Assembly (NCBI RefSeq): GCF_025716945.1
Contig: NZ_JAOVZT010000002.1
Span: 426,419 to 490,418 of the forward strand
Source: Geodermatophilus sp. YIM 151500
GTDB taxonomy: Bacteria > Actinomycetota > Actinomycetes > Mycobacteriales > Geodermatophilaceae
DNA: 64,000 nucleotides
Direction: 5' to 3'
Below, piece by piece: positions 46,189-54,160 of the stretch (positions are counted from its first letter, which is position 1; every line of letters begins with the position of its first letter). The position numbers and the translations under genes were made by a program. The notes below the pieces were generated by a model that made no database searches, had not been told where the DNA came from, and saw only the letters and a program-made list of their open reading frames with translations.

Positions 46189-48516
46189 ATGACCGACGGG
46201 ACCGGGTTCCGGCTCGAGGAGGCGACGATCGCCGACCTCCACCGGGCCATCCGCTCCGGGGAGACGACCTGCGTCGCGGTCGTGCAGCACTACCTCGACC
46301 GGGCGCGCGCGTACAACGGCGTCTGCAGCATGCTCGTGACCGAGGACGGCGCTCCGGTCCCGCCGGCGACCGGCGCCGTCCGGGCGGGGCGTCCGCTCCG
46401 TTTCCCGACCGGGACGGTCCCGGCCGCCGCGCTGCTGCCCGACCTGGACCGGTACGAGGGGCCGCCGCTGGAGTTCGGCCGGATGGAGGCGACCGCCTCC
46501 GATCCCGAGGTCCAGCAGCAGTTCGGGATGATCGTCGGCATCCCGGACGCCGGGCAGGTCAACGCCCTGGCGACGCTCAACGTCCGCGGGGAGCGATCGG
46601 TCACCTGCCGGGGCGACTTCGACCGCCACCCCTCCGAGGGCCCGCTGCCACCCGGTGCACCGCCGGTGTGCGAGCTCTTCCGCCGGCTGCCCGACGCCCT
46701 GGAGCAGGCCGCGCACCTGGACGCCACCCACGGCCGCGAGCCCGACCTCGAGGCGATGCCCATGTACGGGGTGGTGTTCTCGTTCAAGGACCCGTTCGAC
46801 ACCAAGGACATGCGGTCCACCGGCGGAGCCGACGCCCGGTACGACATCGACTTCCCGGCGCGCGACCACGTGCTCGTGGAGCAGCTGCGCGCCAAGGGGG
46901 CGATCATCTACGCCAAGGCCGTCAACACCGAGTACAACGGCCGCGTGGGCGACCCGGGCGGCCGGCACGTGCCGGACCGGGTGCTGCCCTCCACGCTCGG
47001 CTACCAGCGCAGCACCTGGGGCGGCAACCCGGGCAACCCGTACGACACCACCCGCTCGGCCTCGCTCGGGTCCAGTTCCGGGTCCGCGGTGTCGGTCAGC
47101 ACGAACCTCGTCATGTGCAGCCTCGGCGAGGAGACCCGGGCCTCCTGCCGCGGGCCCTCCAACCACAACGCGGTGGCGCTCATCCTGCCGCACAAGGCGA
47201 TGCTGGGCTTCGACGGCGGCGCGATCGGTGCCGACATCTACGTCGACCGCAGCGGCATCCACGCCCGCACCCTCGAGGACGCGGCCAAGGTCCTCGATGC
47301 GCTGAAGGATCCCGTCGAGGGCTACTACGACCCGCGCGATCCGTACACCACCGTCCCGCGGTCCACGGTGCTCGGCACCCCCTACGCCGTGCACGCGCGG
47401 CGCTCCGGTGCCGCGGGGTCGCTGCGGGGGGTCCGCATCGGCGTCATCCGCGAGTCCATGGTCGTCCGTCCCGGCGCCCACGCGTCCTCGGTGATCCCCC
47501 CGCTGGCGGTTGCGGAGATCGCATCGGTCCTGGGCCGGCACCTCGGCGCGACGCTGGTCGAGTCCGGCGACCCGCTGTGGCCCCGGGACCCGGAGGTCGA
47601 GGCCATGGGCACCGACTTCCGCCGTGCCCTCGCCCGCCTGGTGCCGGTCCTCATGCCGGACCTGCTGTTCCGGCTGCGGCCGGACGGGGAGCCGGTGTTC
47701 CCCGACGTCGCCGCGGCCGTCGTGCCGACGGAGTTCGCACCCGGCGCGGTGTTCGGCACCGGGACGCTGCAACCGGTCGACTACTTCGTCCAGCTGGTGG
47801 AGGGCCGCATCCCGCCGCCGGGGAACCTGGACGTGGCGACCGTGCAGGAGCAGGAGCTGGCCATGGCCTTCCGCTTCCACATCGCCCAGTACCTGACGCG
47901 CCGCGCGGCCGACTGGGCCGAGCGCGGCTGCACCGAGACCCTGGCCGACTGGTCCGCCCTCAACGCCCGCTCCAAGTTCTGGGGAGAGGACCAACGGGCC
48001 TGGTGGCGGAACTGGGCCGAGGTCGCCGACATGCGCAACCCGCTGACCGGCCGCCAGGGCGTGGACGAGCGGGTGATGTTGCGGGAGCTGCTGCGCCGCG
48101 TGGACATGATGGTGCTCCTGGAGAACCACCTCGACGTGCTCGTCCGCCTGCACACCCCGCTTCCACCGGGCCGGATCGGGGGCGCGAGCGAGCCCGGGAC
48201 GCCGCAGAACCTGCGCCTGGAGTCCTTCTCGGGCCCGAACGCCGGGCTGACCGAGGTCCTGGTGCCCGCGGGGTACGTGCGGACGGTCCACGACCCCGTC
48301 TTCGTCCTGGGCGACGACCGGACCGAGTACCTGCCGACCGAGTCCGCCGAGGCGACCACGCTGCCGGCGCCCGGCCTGCCCTTCTCCCTCGTCTTCCGGG
48401 GCGAGCCGGGCCGCGAGGACGTCCTGCTGGAGGTGGCGTCGGCCTACGAGGCGGCGTCCCGGCGGCGCGTCCCGCCGCCCGCCTTCGGGCCGCTGCCCGG
48501 CCGCGGGGACGGGTGA
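46189..48516 (+). CDS. Unusually long amidase-signature enzyme
   Basis: A 775-aa amidase-signature protein, far longer than the usual 450-530 aa. The triad is present: Lys200 (VVFSFKDPFDTKD), cis-Ser295 (LGSSSGSA) and Ser319 at the nucleophile position. The canonical [12 protein letters not shown] reads GEETRASCRGPS, keeping Ser and Arg but not the Gly-Gly. The first 190 residues and an insertion at about 245-290 are extra. The C-terminal 150 residues (LLENHLDVLVRLHTPLPPGRIGG...) end in a normal amidase-like segment. It probably cleaves an amide in the pathway; the substrate is unknown. It is convergent with the DMT transporter 15 bases away. Confidence 0.85.
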   Translation: MTDGTGFRLEEATIADLHRAIRSGETTCVAVVQHYLDRARAYNGVCSMLVTEDGAPVPPATGAVRAGRPLRFPTGTVPAAALLPDLDRYEGPPLEFGRMEATASDPEVQQQFGMIVGIPDAGQVNALATLNVRGERSVTCRGDFDRHPSEGPLPPGAPPVCELFRRLPDALEQAAHLDATHGREPDLEAMPMYGVVFSFKDPFDTKDMRSTGGADARYDIDFPARDHVLVEQLRAKGAIIYAKAVNTEYNGRVGDPGGRHVPDRVLPSTLGYQRSTWGGNPGNPYDTTRSASLGSSSGSAVSVSTNLVMCSLGEETRASCRGPSNHNAVALILPHKAMLGFDGGAIGADIYVDRSGIHARTLEDAAKVLDALKDPVEGYYDPRDPYTTVPRSTVLGTPYAVHARRSGAAGSLRGVRIGVIRESMVVRPGAHASSVIPPLAVAEIASVLGRHLGATLVESGDPLWPRDPEVEAMGTDFRRALARLVPVLMPDLLFRLRPDGEPVFPDVAAAVVPTEFAPGAVFGTGTLQPVDYFVQLVEGRIPPPGNLDVATVQEQELAMAFRFHIAQYLTRRAADWAERGCTETLADWSALNARSKFWGEDQRAWWRNWAEVADMRNPLTGRQGVDERVMLRELLRRVDMMVLLENHLDVLVRLHTPLPPGRIGGASEPGTPQNLRLESFSGPNAGLTEVLVPAGYVRTVHDPVFVLGDDRTEYLPTESAEATTLPAPGLPFSLVFRGEPGREDVLLEVASAYEAASRRRVPPPAFGPLPGRGDG

Positions 48517-48531
48517 GCGCACCGGCGGCCG

Positions 48532-49377
48532 TCAGCCGACCGCCAGCAGCGCGACGCCGGAGAGGGCCGCCGCCAGCCCGACGCGCTGGCTGGCCACCAG
48601 CCGCTCGCGGAGCAGCACGACGGCCAGCGCCACCGTCACCAGCGGCGACAGCGTGGACAGCACGGACACCACGCTGACCAGGCCGACCTGCGTGGCCAGC
48701 GCGAAGGTGGTGACCCCGGAGAGGATCAGCAGCCCGTTGACCACCGCCAACGGGACCGCCCGGCCGGGTAGTCGCAGGCTGGTGCCCCGGAGCAAGGGCA
48801 GCACGACGGCCGTGCCGAGCAGCGCGGCGCGGCTGGTGAGGACCGCCCAGGCCTCCCCGCCCTCCGCCGCCTCGGCGAACAGGCTGAGGAACAACCCGTA
48901 GGAGACCGCCCACCCCGCGGCCAACCAGAGACCGACCGGCCGGGACGGTCGGACCGGCGCCGCGCGGCGGCCCTGACCGGCGGCGACCAGGACCACGCCG
49001 ACGATGGCGAGGGGGATGCCGGCCAGCTGCCAGGCGCTGGGACGCTCGCCGAGGACCAGCGCCACGACCACCGGCACCGCACCCCCGGTGGCACCGATGG
49101 GCGCCATGACGCTGATCCGCAGGTACCGGGCGGCCTCGAACATGGCGGTCAGCGCGACGCCGTTGGCGACCCCGGCCAGGCCTCCGAGCAGGAGCCAGTG
49201 CGGCGCGGGAGCGGCACCCCCCACGGCGAGCACCGGCGCCGCGGCGGCGGCCACCGCGGCCACCTGGCCCACCGCCAGCACCGCGGACGGGCTGTGGCTG
49301 CGGCTGAGCACCGGCCCGAGATAGGCGGCCGAGCCGAAGAGGACCGCGGTGAGCAGGCCCAGCACGATGGCCGTCAC
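48532..49377 (-). CDS. EamA/DMT-family transporter
   Basis: A 281-aa membrane protein with about ten hydrophobic helices in two EamA repeats (VLGLLTAVLFGSAAYLGPVL ... ISVMAPIGATGGAVPVVVALVLGERPSAWQLAGIPLAIVGVVLVA; then the second repeat ending TLSPLVTVALAVVLLRERLVASQRVGLAAALSGVALLAVG). It probably exports metabolites or amino acids. The GTG start overlaps the stop of the molybdenum subunit (GTGA), so it belongs to that operon. Confidence 0.88.
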   Translation of the reverse strand: MTAIVLGLLTAVLFGSAAYLGPVLSRSHSPSAVLAVGQVAAVAAAAAPVLAVGGAAPAPHWLLLGGLAGVANGVALTAMFEAARYLRISVMAPIGATGGAVPVVVALVLGERPSAWQLAGIPLAIVGVVLVAAGQGRRAAPVRPSRPVGLWLAAGWAVSYGLFLSLFAEAAEGGEAWAVLTSRAALLGTAVVLPLLRGTSLRLPGRAVPLAVVNGLLILSGVTTFALATQVGLVSVVSVLSTLSPLVTVALAVVLLRERLVASQRVGLAAALSGVALLAVG

Positions 49378-51596
49378 GCCGAGATGACCGCCGCGATGCG
49401 CTCGGGTGTGAGCGGCAGCTCGCGGACCCGGACGCCGACGGCGTCGGCGACCGCGTTCGCCAGCGCGGCGGTCACCGGGCCACCGGCCACCTCGCCCGCG
49501 CCGAGCGGTGGCTCGCCGGGCCGGGGGAGCAGGGTCACGTGCACCCGCGGCGTCCGCCCGAACCGCAGGACCGGGTAGGTCTCCCAGTCCCGGCTGGTGA
49601 CGGTGCGCCGGTCGGAGGTGACCTCCTCCAGGAGCGCCCAACTGGTGGCCTGGATCGCGCCCCCCTCCACCTGGTTGACCAGCCCGTCGGGGTTGATCAC
49701 CTGGCCGGCGTCCACGGCGATCCAGAGGTCGCTCACGCGCACGTCGGACACGGCCTCCACGCGGGCGACCACCGCGCAGTACGCGCAGACGTCCTTGTAG
49801 CGCGAGTACCCCAGCCCCCATCCCACGGCGTCCGGGGTGGAGCGCGTCACCCAGCCGGCGCGCTCCGCGACCGTCTCCAGGACCGCACGCCCGCGCTCGT
49901 CGCGGAGGTGGCGCAGCCGGTACTCGAGGGGATCCACGTCCGCGCGGGCGGCGAGCTCGTCCACCATCGACTCGATGGCGAGGACGTTCACCGTGGCACC
50001 CAGCCCGCGCAGCGCCGAGGTCCGCAGCGGCATGTCCGTGACGCGGTGGGCCTGCACGTCGACGTGGTCGACCGCGTACGGGGGGACCGCGTTGCGGGCG
50101 GTCCCCCCGCCGACGGCCAGCGGGGGATCGCTCGCCACGACCGCCGGGACGTCGGCGGCGTGCCACCCGCCCAGCAGCCCGGGCTGGCCGGCGAACCCCG
50201 GACGGCTGTCGTGCCCGGTGCTCCAGCAGTGCTGCTCCCAGCTGAGCGGGTCGCCCGCCGCGTCGACGCCGACGGTGATCTCGGTGACCATCGCCGGCGC
50301 GTAGGGCTCCCACGCGAACTCGTCGTCCCGCGACCACTGGACCTGCACGGGACGTCCCGGGACGGCCCGCGCCAGCACCACCGCGTCGTACGCGACGTCG
50401 TCGGCGCTGTTGTGCCCGTAGCAGCCGGGGCCGTCGGCGTGGTGCACGACGATCCGGTCGGCGGGGAGGTCGAGGCTCGCGGACAGGGCCTCGCGCAGCG
50501 GGTAGACGCCCTGGCTGTGCGTCCACACCTCGACCCCGCCCTCGACCCCGCCGTCGTCCCCGCCCTCGACCCCGCCCTCGACCCCGCCGTCGTCCCACCG
50601 GGCGAGGGCGCAGCCGGGGCCGATCGAGGCGTGCGCGAGGTGCGGGCGGCCGTAGCGCTCCCGGACGACCGCCGCCACCCGCTCCGGCGCCACCGGCTCG
50701 CCGTGCCGCACGACCGGTATGCGCTCCGCCGGTCGGCCGGGGAGGTCGCGCAGCCACGTCGCAGCCTCGGGGAGGCCGTCCTCCTCCCGCCAGGTCGCCG
50801 AGGCGCGCAGCAGCTCGGCGGCCCGGACGGCCTCCTCCTCGCGGTCGGCGACCACGCCGAGGAAGCTGCCGCGCCGCACCACACCCACCACGGCGGGCAG
50901 CGCCCGGGCCGCCGAGTCGTCGACGGCGAGGAGGCACGCACCGGGGGACGGCGGCCGGACGACCCGGCCGAAGAGCTGGCCGGGCAGGGCCAGGTCGGAC
51001 ACGAACGCGGGTGCGCCGGTGAGCTTCGCCGGGAGGTCGGTGCGGGGCAGGCTGCGGCCGACGACGGTGTGGTCGGCCGGGTCCTTGGCCGGCGCCTCAC
51101 CGGTCACGGGGACCTCCAGCCGTCCGGGCCCGAGCAGCGTCCAGTAGCTGCCGTGCTCGGTCCCCGCCCGGTCGCGGACGGCGCCGTCCCGGACCCCGAG
51201 CTCCGCGGCGGGGATCCCGGAGCGGTCGGAGGCCACGGAGAGCAGGAGGGCGCGCGCCTGCGCGCACACCGCCCGCAGCGCGCCGCCCGAGTCCATGACG
51301 GATCTGCTGCCCGCGGTGAAGGCCTCGTCGGGGCTGCTGTCGGTGCCGGCCGGCAGCACCTCGATGCTCGACCAGTCCACGTCGAGCTCCTCGGCGGCGA
51401 TCTGGCCGAGGGCGGTGCGGATCCCCTGGCCCAGTTCCACCTTGCCGACGAGCACCCGCACCCGGCCCCCGGGCACGAAGCGCAGCCAGCGGGACAGCAG
51501 GGGGTTGCTGCGCAGGCTGCCGCCGAAGGAGGAGTACTGGGCGGGCAGCCCGCCCGGTAGTGCCGGCGCCGCGGCACCGGGCGGTTCGCCGCTCAC
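49374..51596 (-). CDS. Molybdenum hydroxylase large subunit (IorB-like xanthine dehydrogenase family)
   Basis: A 740-aa molybdopterin-binding subunit of the aldehyde/xanthine oxidoreductase superfamily. It resembles two-subunit isoquinoline 1-oxidoreductase and nicotinate dehydrogenase enzymes (FVPGGRVRVLVGKVELGQGIRTALGQIAAEELDVD, TAGSRSVMDSGGALR, PLRTSALRGLGATVNVLAIESMVDELAA, and the catalytic Glu region PPLGAGEVAGGPVTAALANAVADA). A Gly/Glu/Asp/Val repeat tract sits near residues 333-355. The GTG overlaps the small-subunit stop. It should hydroxylate an N-heteroaromatic or aldehyde using water. No FAD subunit gene is nearby. Confidence 0.9.
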   Translation of the reverse strand: MSGEPPGAAAPALPGGLPAQYSSFGGSLRSNPLLSRWLRFVPGGRVRVLVGKVELGQGIRTALGQIAAEELDVDWSSIEVLPAGTDSSPDEAFTAGSRSVMDSGGALRAVCAQARALLLSVASDRSGIPAAELGVRDGAVRDRAGTEHGSYWTLLGPGRLEVPVTGEAPAKDPADHTVVGRSLPRTDLPAKLTGAPAFVSDLALPGQLFGRVVRPPSPGACLLAVDDSAARALPAVVGVVRRGSFLGVVADREEEAVRAAELLRASATWREEDGLPEAATWLRDLPGRPAERIPVVRHGEPVAPERVAAVVRERYGRPHLAHASIGPGCALARWDDGGVEGGVEGGDDGGVEGGVEVWTHSQGVYPLREALSASLDLPADRIVVHHADGPGCYGHNSADDVAYDAVVLARAVPGRPVQVQWSRDDEFAWEPYAPAMVTEITVGVDAAGDPLSWEQHCWSTGHDSRPGFAGQPGLLGGWHAADVPAVVASDPPLAVGGGTARNAVPPYAVDHVDVQAHRVTDMPLRTSALRGLGATVNVLAIESMVDELAARADVDPLEYRLRHLRDERGRAVLETVAERAGWVTRSTPDAVGWGLGYSRYKDVCAYCAVVARVEAVSDVRVSDLWIAVDAGQVINPDGLVNQVEGGAIQATSWALLEEVTSDRRTVTSRDWETYPVLRFGRTPRVHVTLLPRPGEPPLGAGEVAGGPVTAALANAVADAVGVRVRELPLTPERIAAVISA
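50529..50600. repeat. Duplicated 36-bp coding repeat (12-bp subunits)
   Basis: Units CTCGACCCCGCC, CTCGACCCCGCC and GTCGTCCCCGCC (plus-strand sequence) occur in the same order at 50529-50564 and 50565-50600, the last one degenerate. They encode the GGVEGGVEGGDDGG-type tract of the molybdenum subunit and keep the frame. Confidence 0.9.
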
Positions 51597-52183
51597 CGCG
51601 CTCCCCGTGGACCATCGGCCCGTGGGGCGGTTACCGGCGGACCGTCCGCGCCGCACTCAGCCCGGCGTGCCGCCTGCAGGGCCTCGGCGGCGTCGGCCAC
51701 GGCGGCCAGCACCCGGCCGTGGCTGCCGCACCGGCAGAGGTTGCGTTCCAGCGCCTCGGCCGTGCTGACCGGATCGGTCGCGGCGCCGGCCCGGAGGTGC
51801 GCGCAGGCGGACACCAGGATCCCGGACGTGCAGAAGCCGCACTGGGCGGCCTGCCGCCGGAGGAACGCCTGCTGCAGCGCGCTCATGACCGGGTCGGGCG
51901 CCAGCCCCTCGACCGTCTCGACCTCGTGGTCCTCGGCCGCCCAGGCGGGCAGGTCGCACGAGGGCACCGCGCGCCCGTCGAGCAGCACCATGCAGGCGCC
52001 GCACTGGGCCAGCCCGCAGCCGAACCGGGAGCCGCGCAGGCCCAGGTCGTTGCGCAGCAGGTAGAGGAGCGGGGTGTCCCCGCGGCAGACGACCGTGCGG
52101 CTCTCCCCGTTGACGCGGAGGCGGACCTCCCGGACGGGCTCGGGCACCGCGCGAGGGCGGCACCACTCAGGCGTACTCGTCAT
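51593..52183 (-). CDS. Molybdenum hydroxylase [2Fe-2S] subunit
   Basis: A 196-aa electron-transfer subunit with two [2Fe-2S] clusters. The N-terminal plant-type ferredoxin cysteines are 56, 61, 64 and 76 (GCGLAQCGAC...SC). The C-terminal cluster uses 115, 118, 150 and 152 (CGFC...CRC) with the standard 31-residue gap. The last 28 residues are an unconserved tail. ATG 52183 is used; a GTG 12 codons further in would fit the usual N-terminus too. It overlaps the large-subunit start (GTGA). It is divergent from the hydrolase at 52409. Confidence 0.93.
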   Translation of the reverse strand: MTSTPEWCRPRAVPEPVREVRLRVNGESRTVVCRGDTPLLYLLRNDLGLRGSRFGCGLAQCGACMVLLDGRAVPSCDLPAWAAEDHEVETVEGLAPDPVMSALQQAFLRRQAAQCGFCTSGILVSACAHLRAGAATDPVSTAEALERNLCRCGSHGRVLAAVADAAEALQAARRAECGADGPPVTAPRADGPRGAR

Positions 52184-52247
52184 GGCAGCGACCCGCCGGC
52201 TCTCCTGTCAACCCTCCCCGGTCAGCGGGGGAGGGACGTAGACGCCT

Positions 52248-52261
52248 TGCATGCGTATGCA
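52248..52261. promoter_or_regulatory. Operator-like palindrome in the divergent promoter region
   Basis: TGCAT-GCGT-ATGCA has perfect 5-base arms. It lies between the molybdenum hydroxylase operon and the divergent hydrolase-SDR pair, upstream of a possible TAGGGA -10 box (52282-52287). The half site resembles the GTATGCAG arm at 23351. Confidence 0.45.
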
Positions 52262-52408
52262 CGATGACGTCCGCCACAACGTAGGGAAGGATGCCGGGGA
52301 CGTCAATCAGCGCCGGGTGGTCGTCGACCGCCTGCGGCTCCGCGCGGCCGTCCCCGGACGTGCCGGACCGCGGCCGCGCCGTCCGGCGGAGTCGACCTGC
52401 GGAGAGCC

Positions 52409-53230
52409 GTGCCTGCCGAACTCGTCGCCATCCCCACGCCCGGGACGCCGCTGGACGGCCTCTTCTACGAGGCGCCGCCACCGGGGCCACGCGGCGCGGC
52501 ACTGCTGATGCACGGCAACGGCATGAACTTCTACTACGGCGCGTCCGGCTTCCTGCCCCCGCACCTCACCGGGATCGGGCTCGCCACGCTGGCCTTCAAC
52601 CGCCACGGCCACGACACGGTCAGCGCCCGCACCCGCGTGGCCGAGGGGAACGCCTACCAGACGACCGCCGAGGCCATCCAGGACAACGAGCTGGCCGCCG
52701 GCTGGCTGCGGGAGCGGGGCTTCGCCGCGCCGGTCGTGATCGGCCACAGCAACGGCGGGATGCTGGCGGCCGAGCACGTCGCCCGCCACCCGGAGACGCC
52801 CGCGCTGGTCCTCCTGTCGGCCCACATGGGAGGCACGGGCATGCTCCGGCGCGGCTCGGAACTCGGGTTGCTGGCGGCCGACCGGCTCGAGGAGCTCTCG
52901 CAGCAGGCCCACGCGCTCGTGGACGCCGGCCGCGCGGACGAGCTCATGCTCCTGCCCGGGTGGTTCTACGTCATCACGGCCGGGTCGTTCGTGGACCTGG
53001 AGAGGAACCTCCCGGTCCTGGTCGACAACGCCGCACGCATCTCCTGCCCGGTGCTCTACCTGCGCGGCGACCAGGAGGACCCGGAGATGTACCCGGCCGA
53101 GCGGTTCGCCGAGGCGGCGGGCGGGCCGGTCGACGTCCGCATCCTCCGGGACTGCGACCACTTCTACACCGGCCACGAGGCGGAGGTGGCCCGCATCGTC
53201 TCCGCCTGGCTCGACGAGACGCTCGGATGA
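52409..53230 (+). CDS. Alpha/beta hydrolase
   Basis: A 273-aa cytoplasmic alpha/beta hydrolase. It has the oxyanion region LLMHGNGMNFYYG, the nucleophile elbow IGHSNGG with Ser114, a probable acid in LYLRGDQEDPEMYP and the catalytic His in DCDHFYTGHE. It resembles esterase/peptidase-type hydrolases without clear substrate clues. The GTG start overlaps no neighbour; its stop overlaps the SDR start (ATGA), so the two are coupled. Confidence 0.87.
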   Translation: MPAELVAIPTPGTPLDGLFYEAPPPGPRGAALLMHGNGMNFYYGASGFLPPHLTGIGLATLAFNRHGHDTVSARTRVAEGNAYQTTAEAIQDNELAAGWLRERGFAAPVVIGHSNGGMLAAEHVARHPETPALVLLSAHMGGTGMLRRGSELGLLAADRLEELSQQAHALVDAGRADELMLLPGWFYVITAGSFVDLERNLPVLVDNAARISCPVLYLRGDQEDPEMYPAERFAEAAGGPVDVRILRDCDHFYTGHEAEVARIVSAWLDETLG

Positions 53231-54018
53231 GCGTGGCCCGCGGCCCGGGGCGGGCCGTGGTGGGCACGGACGGACCGCCCGGCCAGGTCGCCCTCGTCAC
53301 CGGTGCGGGTGCCGGGATCGGCCGGGCCTGCGTCGAACGACTCGCGGCCTCGGGCACCCGGGTGGCACTCCTGGACCGGAACCCCGACCGGCTCGCGGAG
53401 GTCGCCGCCGCCGTCCGCGGGACGAGTGGGGACGTCGAGCTCTCCGTGGCCGACGCCACCGACGAGCAGGCCGTGGCCGGGGTCGTCGGCGCCGCTGTCG
53501 AGCGCTGGGGCCGGGTCGACGTCCTGGTGACGTGCGCCGGGGGGTTCCGGGGCGTCGGGCCCGTCACCGAGGTGGGACTCGACGAGTGGAACGCCCAGCT
53601 CGAGGCCAACCTGACGAGCACGTTCCTGGCCTGCCGGGCCGTCGTGCCGGTCATGCGCCGCCGGCGCTACGGCCGCATCGTCACCGTGGCCTCGATGGCT
53701 GCGCGCACCGCGCTCGGGCAGGCGCCGCACGCCTACGCGGCGGCGAAGGCCGCCGTCGTCGGGCTGACCCGCCAGCTGGCCCTCGAGGTGGCGGGCGACG
53801 GCGTGACGGTCAACGCCGTCGCCCCGGGCGTGGTGCGCTCGCCCCGCGTCGCGGGTCTGGGCCCCGAACGCCTCCGGGCGCTCGCCGAGGAGACCCCGAT
53901 GCGGCGGACCGGGACGCCGGAGGAGGTCGCGGCGGCGGTGTGCTTCCTCGCCGGACCGGATGCGAGCTTCATCACGGGGGCCACGCTCGACGTCAACGGT
54001 GGCCGGTTCATGGGCTGA
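53227..54018 (+). CDS. Short-chain dehydrogenase/reductase
   Basis: A 263-aa classical SDR: VALVTGAGAGIGRACVERLAA for the cofactor, VDVLVTCAGGF in place of the NNAG motif, active-site Ser in IVTVASMAARTALGQ and Tyr-x3-Lys in HAYAAAKAAVVGLTRQLALEV, and the C-terminal FITGATLDVNGGRFMG. The substitution of Thr-Cys for Asn-Asn is a common variant. It is translationally coupled to the upstream hydrolase. The substrate is unknown. Confidence 0.92.
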   Translation: MSVARGPGRAVVGTDGPPGQVALVTGAGAGIGRACVERLAASGTRVALLDRNPDRLAEVAAAVRGTSGDVELSVADATDEQAVAGVVGAAVERWGRVDVLVTCAGGFRGVGPVTEVGLDEWNAQLEANLTSTFLACRAVVPVMRRRRYGRIVTVASMAARTALGQAPHAYAAAKAAVVGLTRQLALEVAGDGVTVNAVAPGVVRSPRVAGLGPERLRALAEETPMRRTGTPEEVAAAVCFLAGPDASFITGATLDVNGGRFMG

Positions 54019-54048
54019 GCCGCCGGGCCGCTCGTCGCGCCGCAGGCT

Positions 54049-54064
54049 TGTCGAGCGGGACAAA
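54049..54064. promoter_or_regulatory. Operator-like palindrome TTGTC-N6-GACAA
   Basis: Perfect 5-base arms with a 6-base centre (TTGTC-GAGCGG-GACAA), followed closely by an overlapping inverted repeat GCGGGAC-N7-GTCCCGC (54056-54076). It lies about 55 bases before the -10 box of the third CocE-type gene. It shares its layout with sites at 55921 and 61293. Confidence 0.45.
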
Positions 54065-54118
54065 CGCCGTCCCGCCGAGCTGTCCCCGCGGCGGTGTCCC
54101 GCCCGTCGAGCGCGCCGA

Positions 54119-54124
54119 TACGGT
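54119..54124 (+). promoter_or_regulatory. -10 box of the third CocE-type gene
   Basis: TACGGT, about 37 bases before the ATG, leaving a short leader with GAGGGGAG as ribosome site. Confidence 0.4.
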
Positions 54125-54160
54125 CGGCGCCCGACCGGCGGCCGCCGAGGGGAGACGTCG

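Noticed and set aside
49374-52183. Nicotinate degradation (nic) locus
   Set aside because: The molybdenum subunits resemble NicAB, but no dihydroxypyridine dioxygenase or maleamate amidohydrolase-like gene is present, so naming the pathway is not justified.
52200-52215. TTGACA on the minus strand as -35 of the molybdenum hydroxylase operon
   Set aside because: The matching -10 would fall on the start codon of the small subunit, so it fits only if a later start is used; left unannotated.
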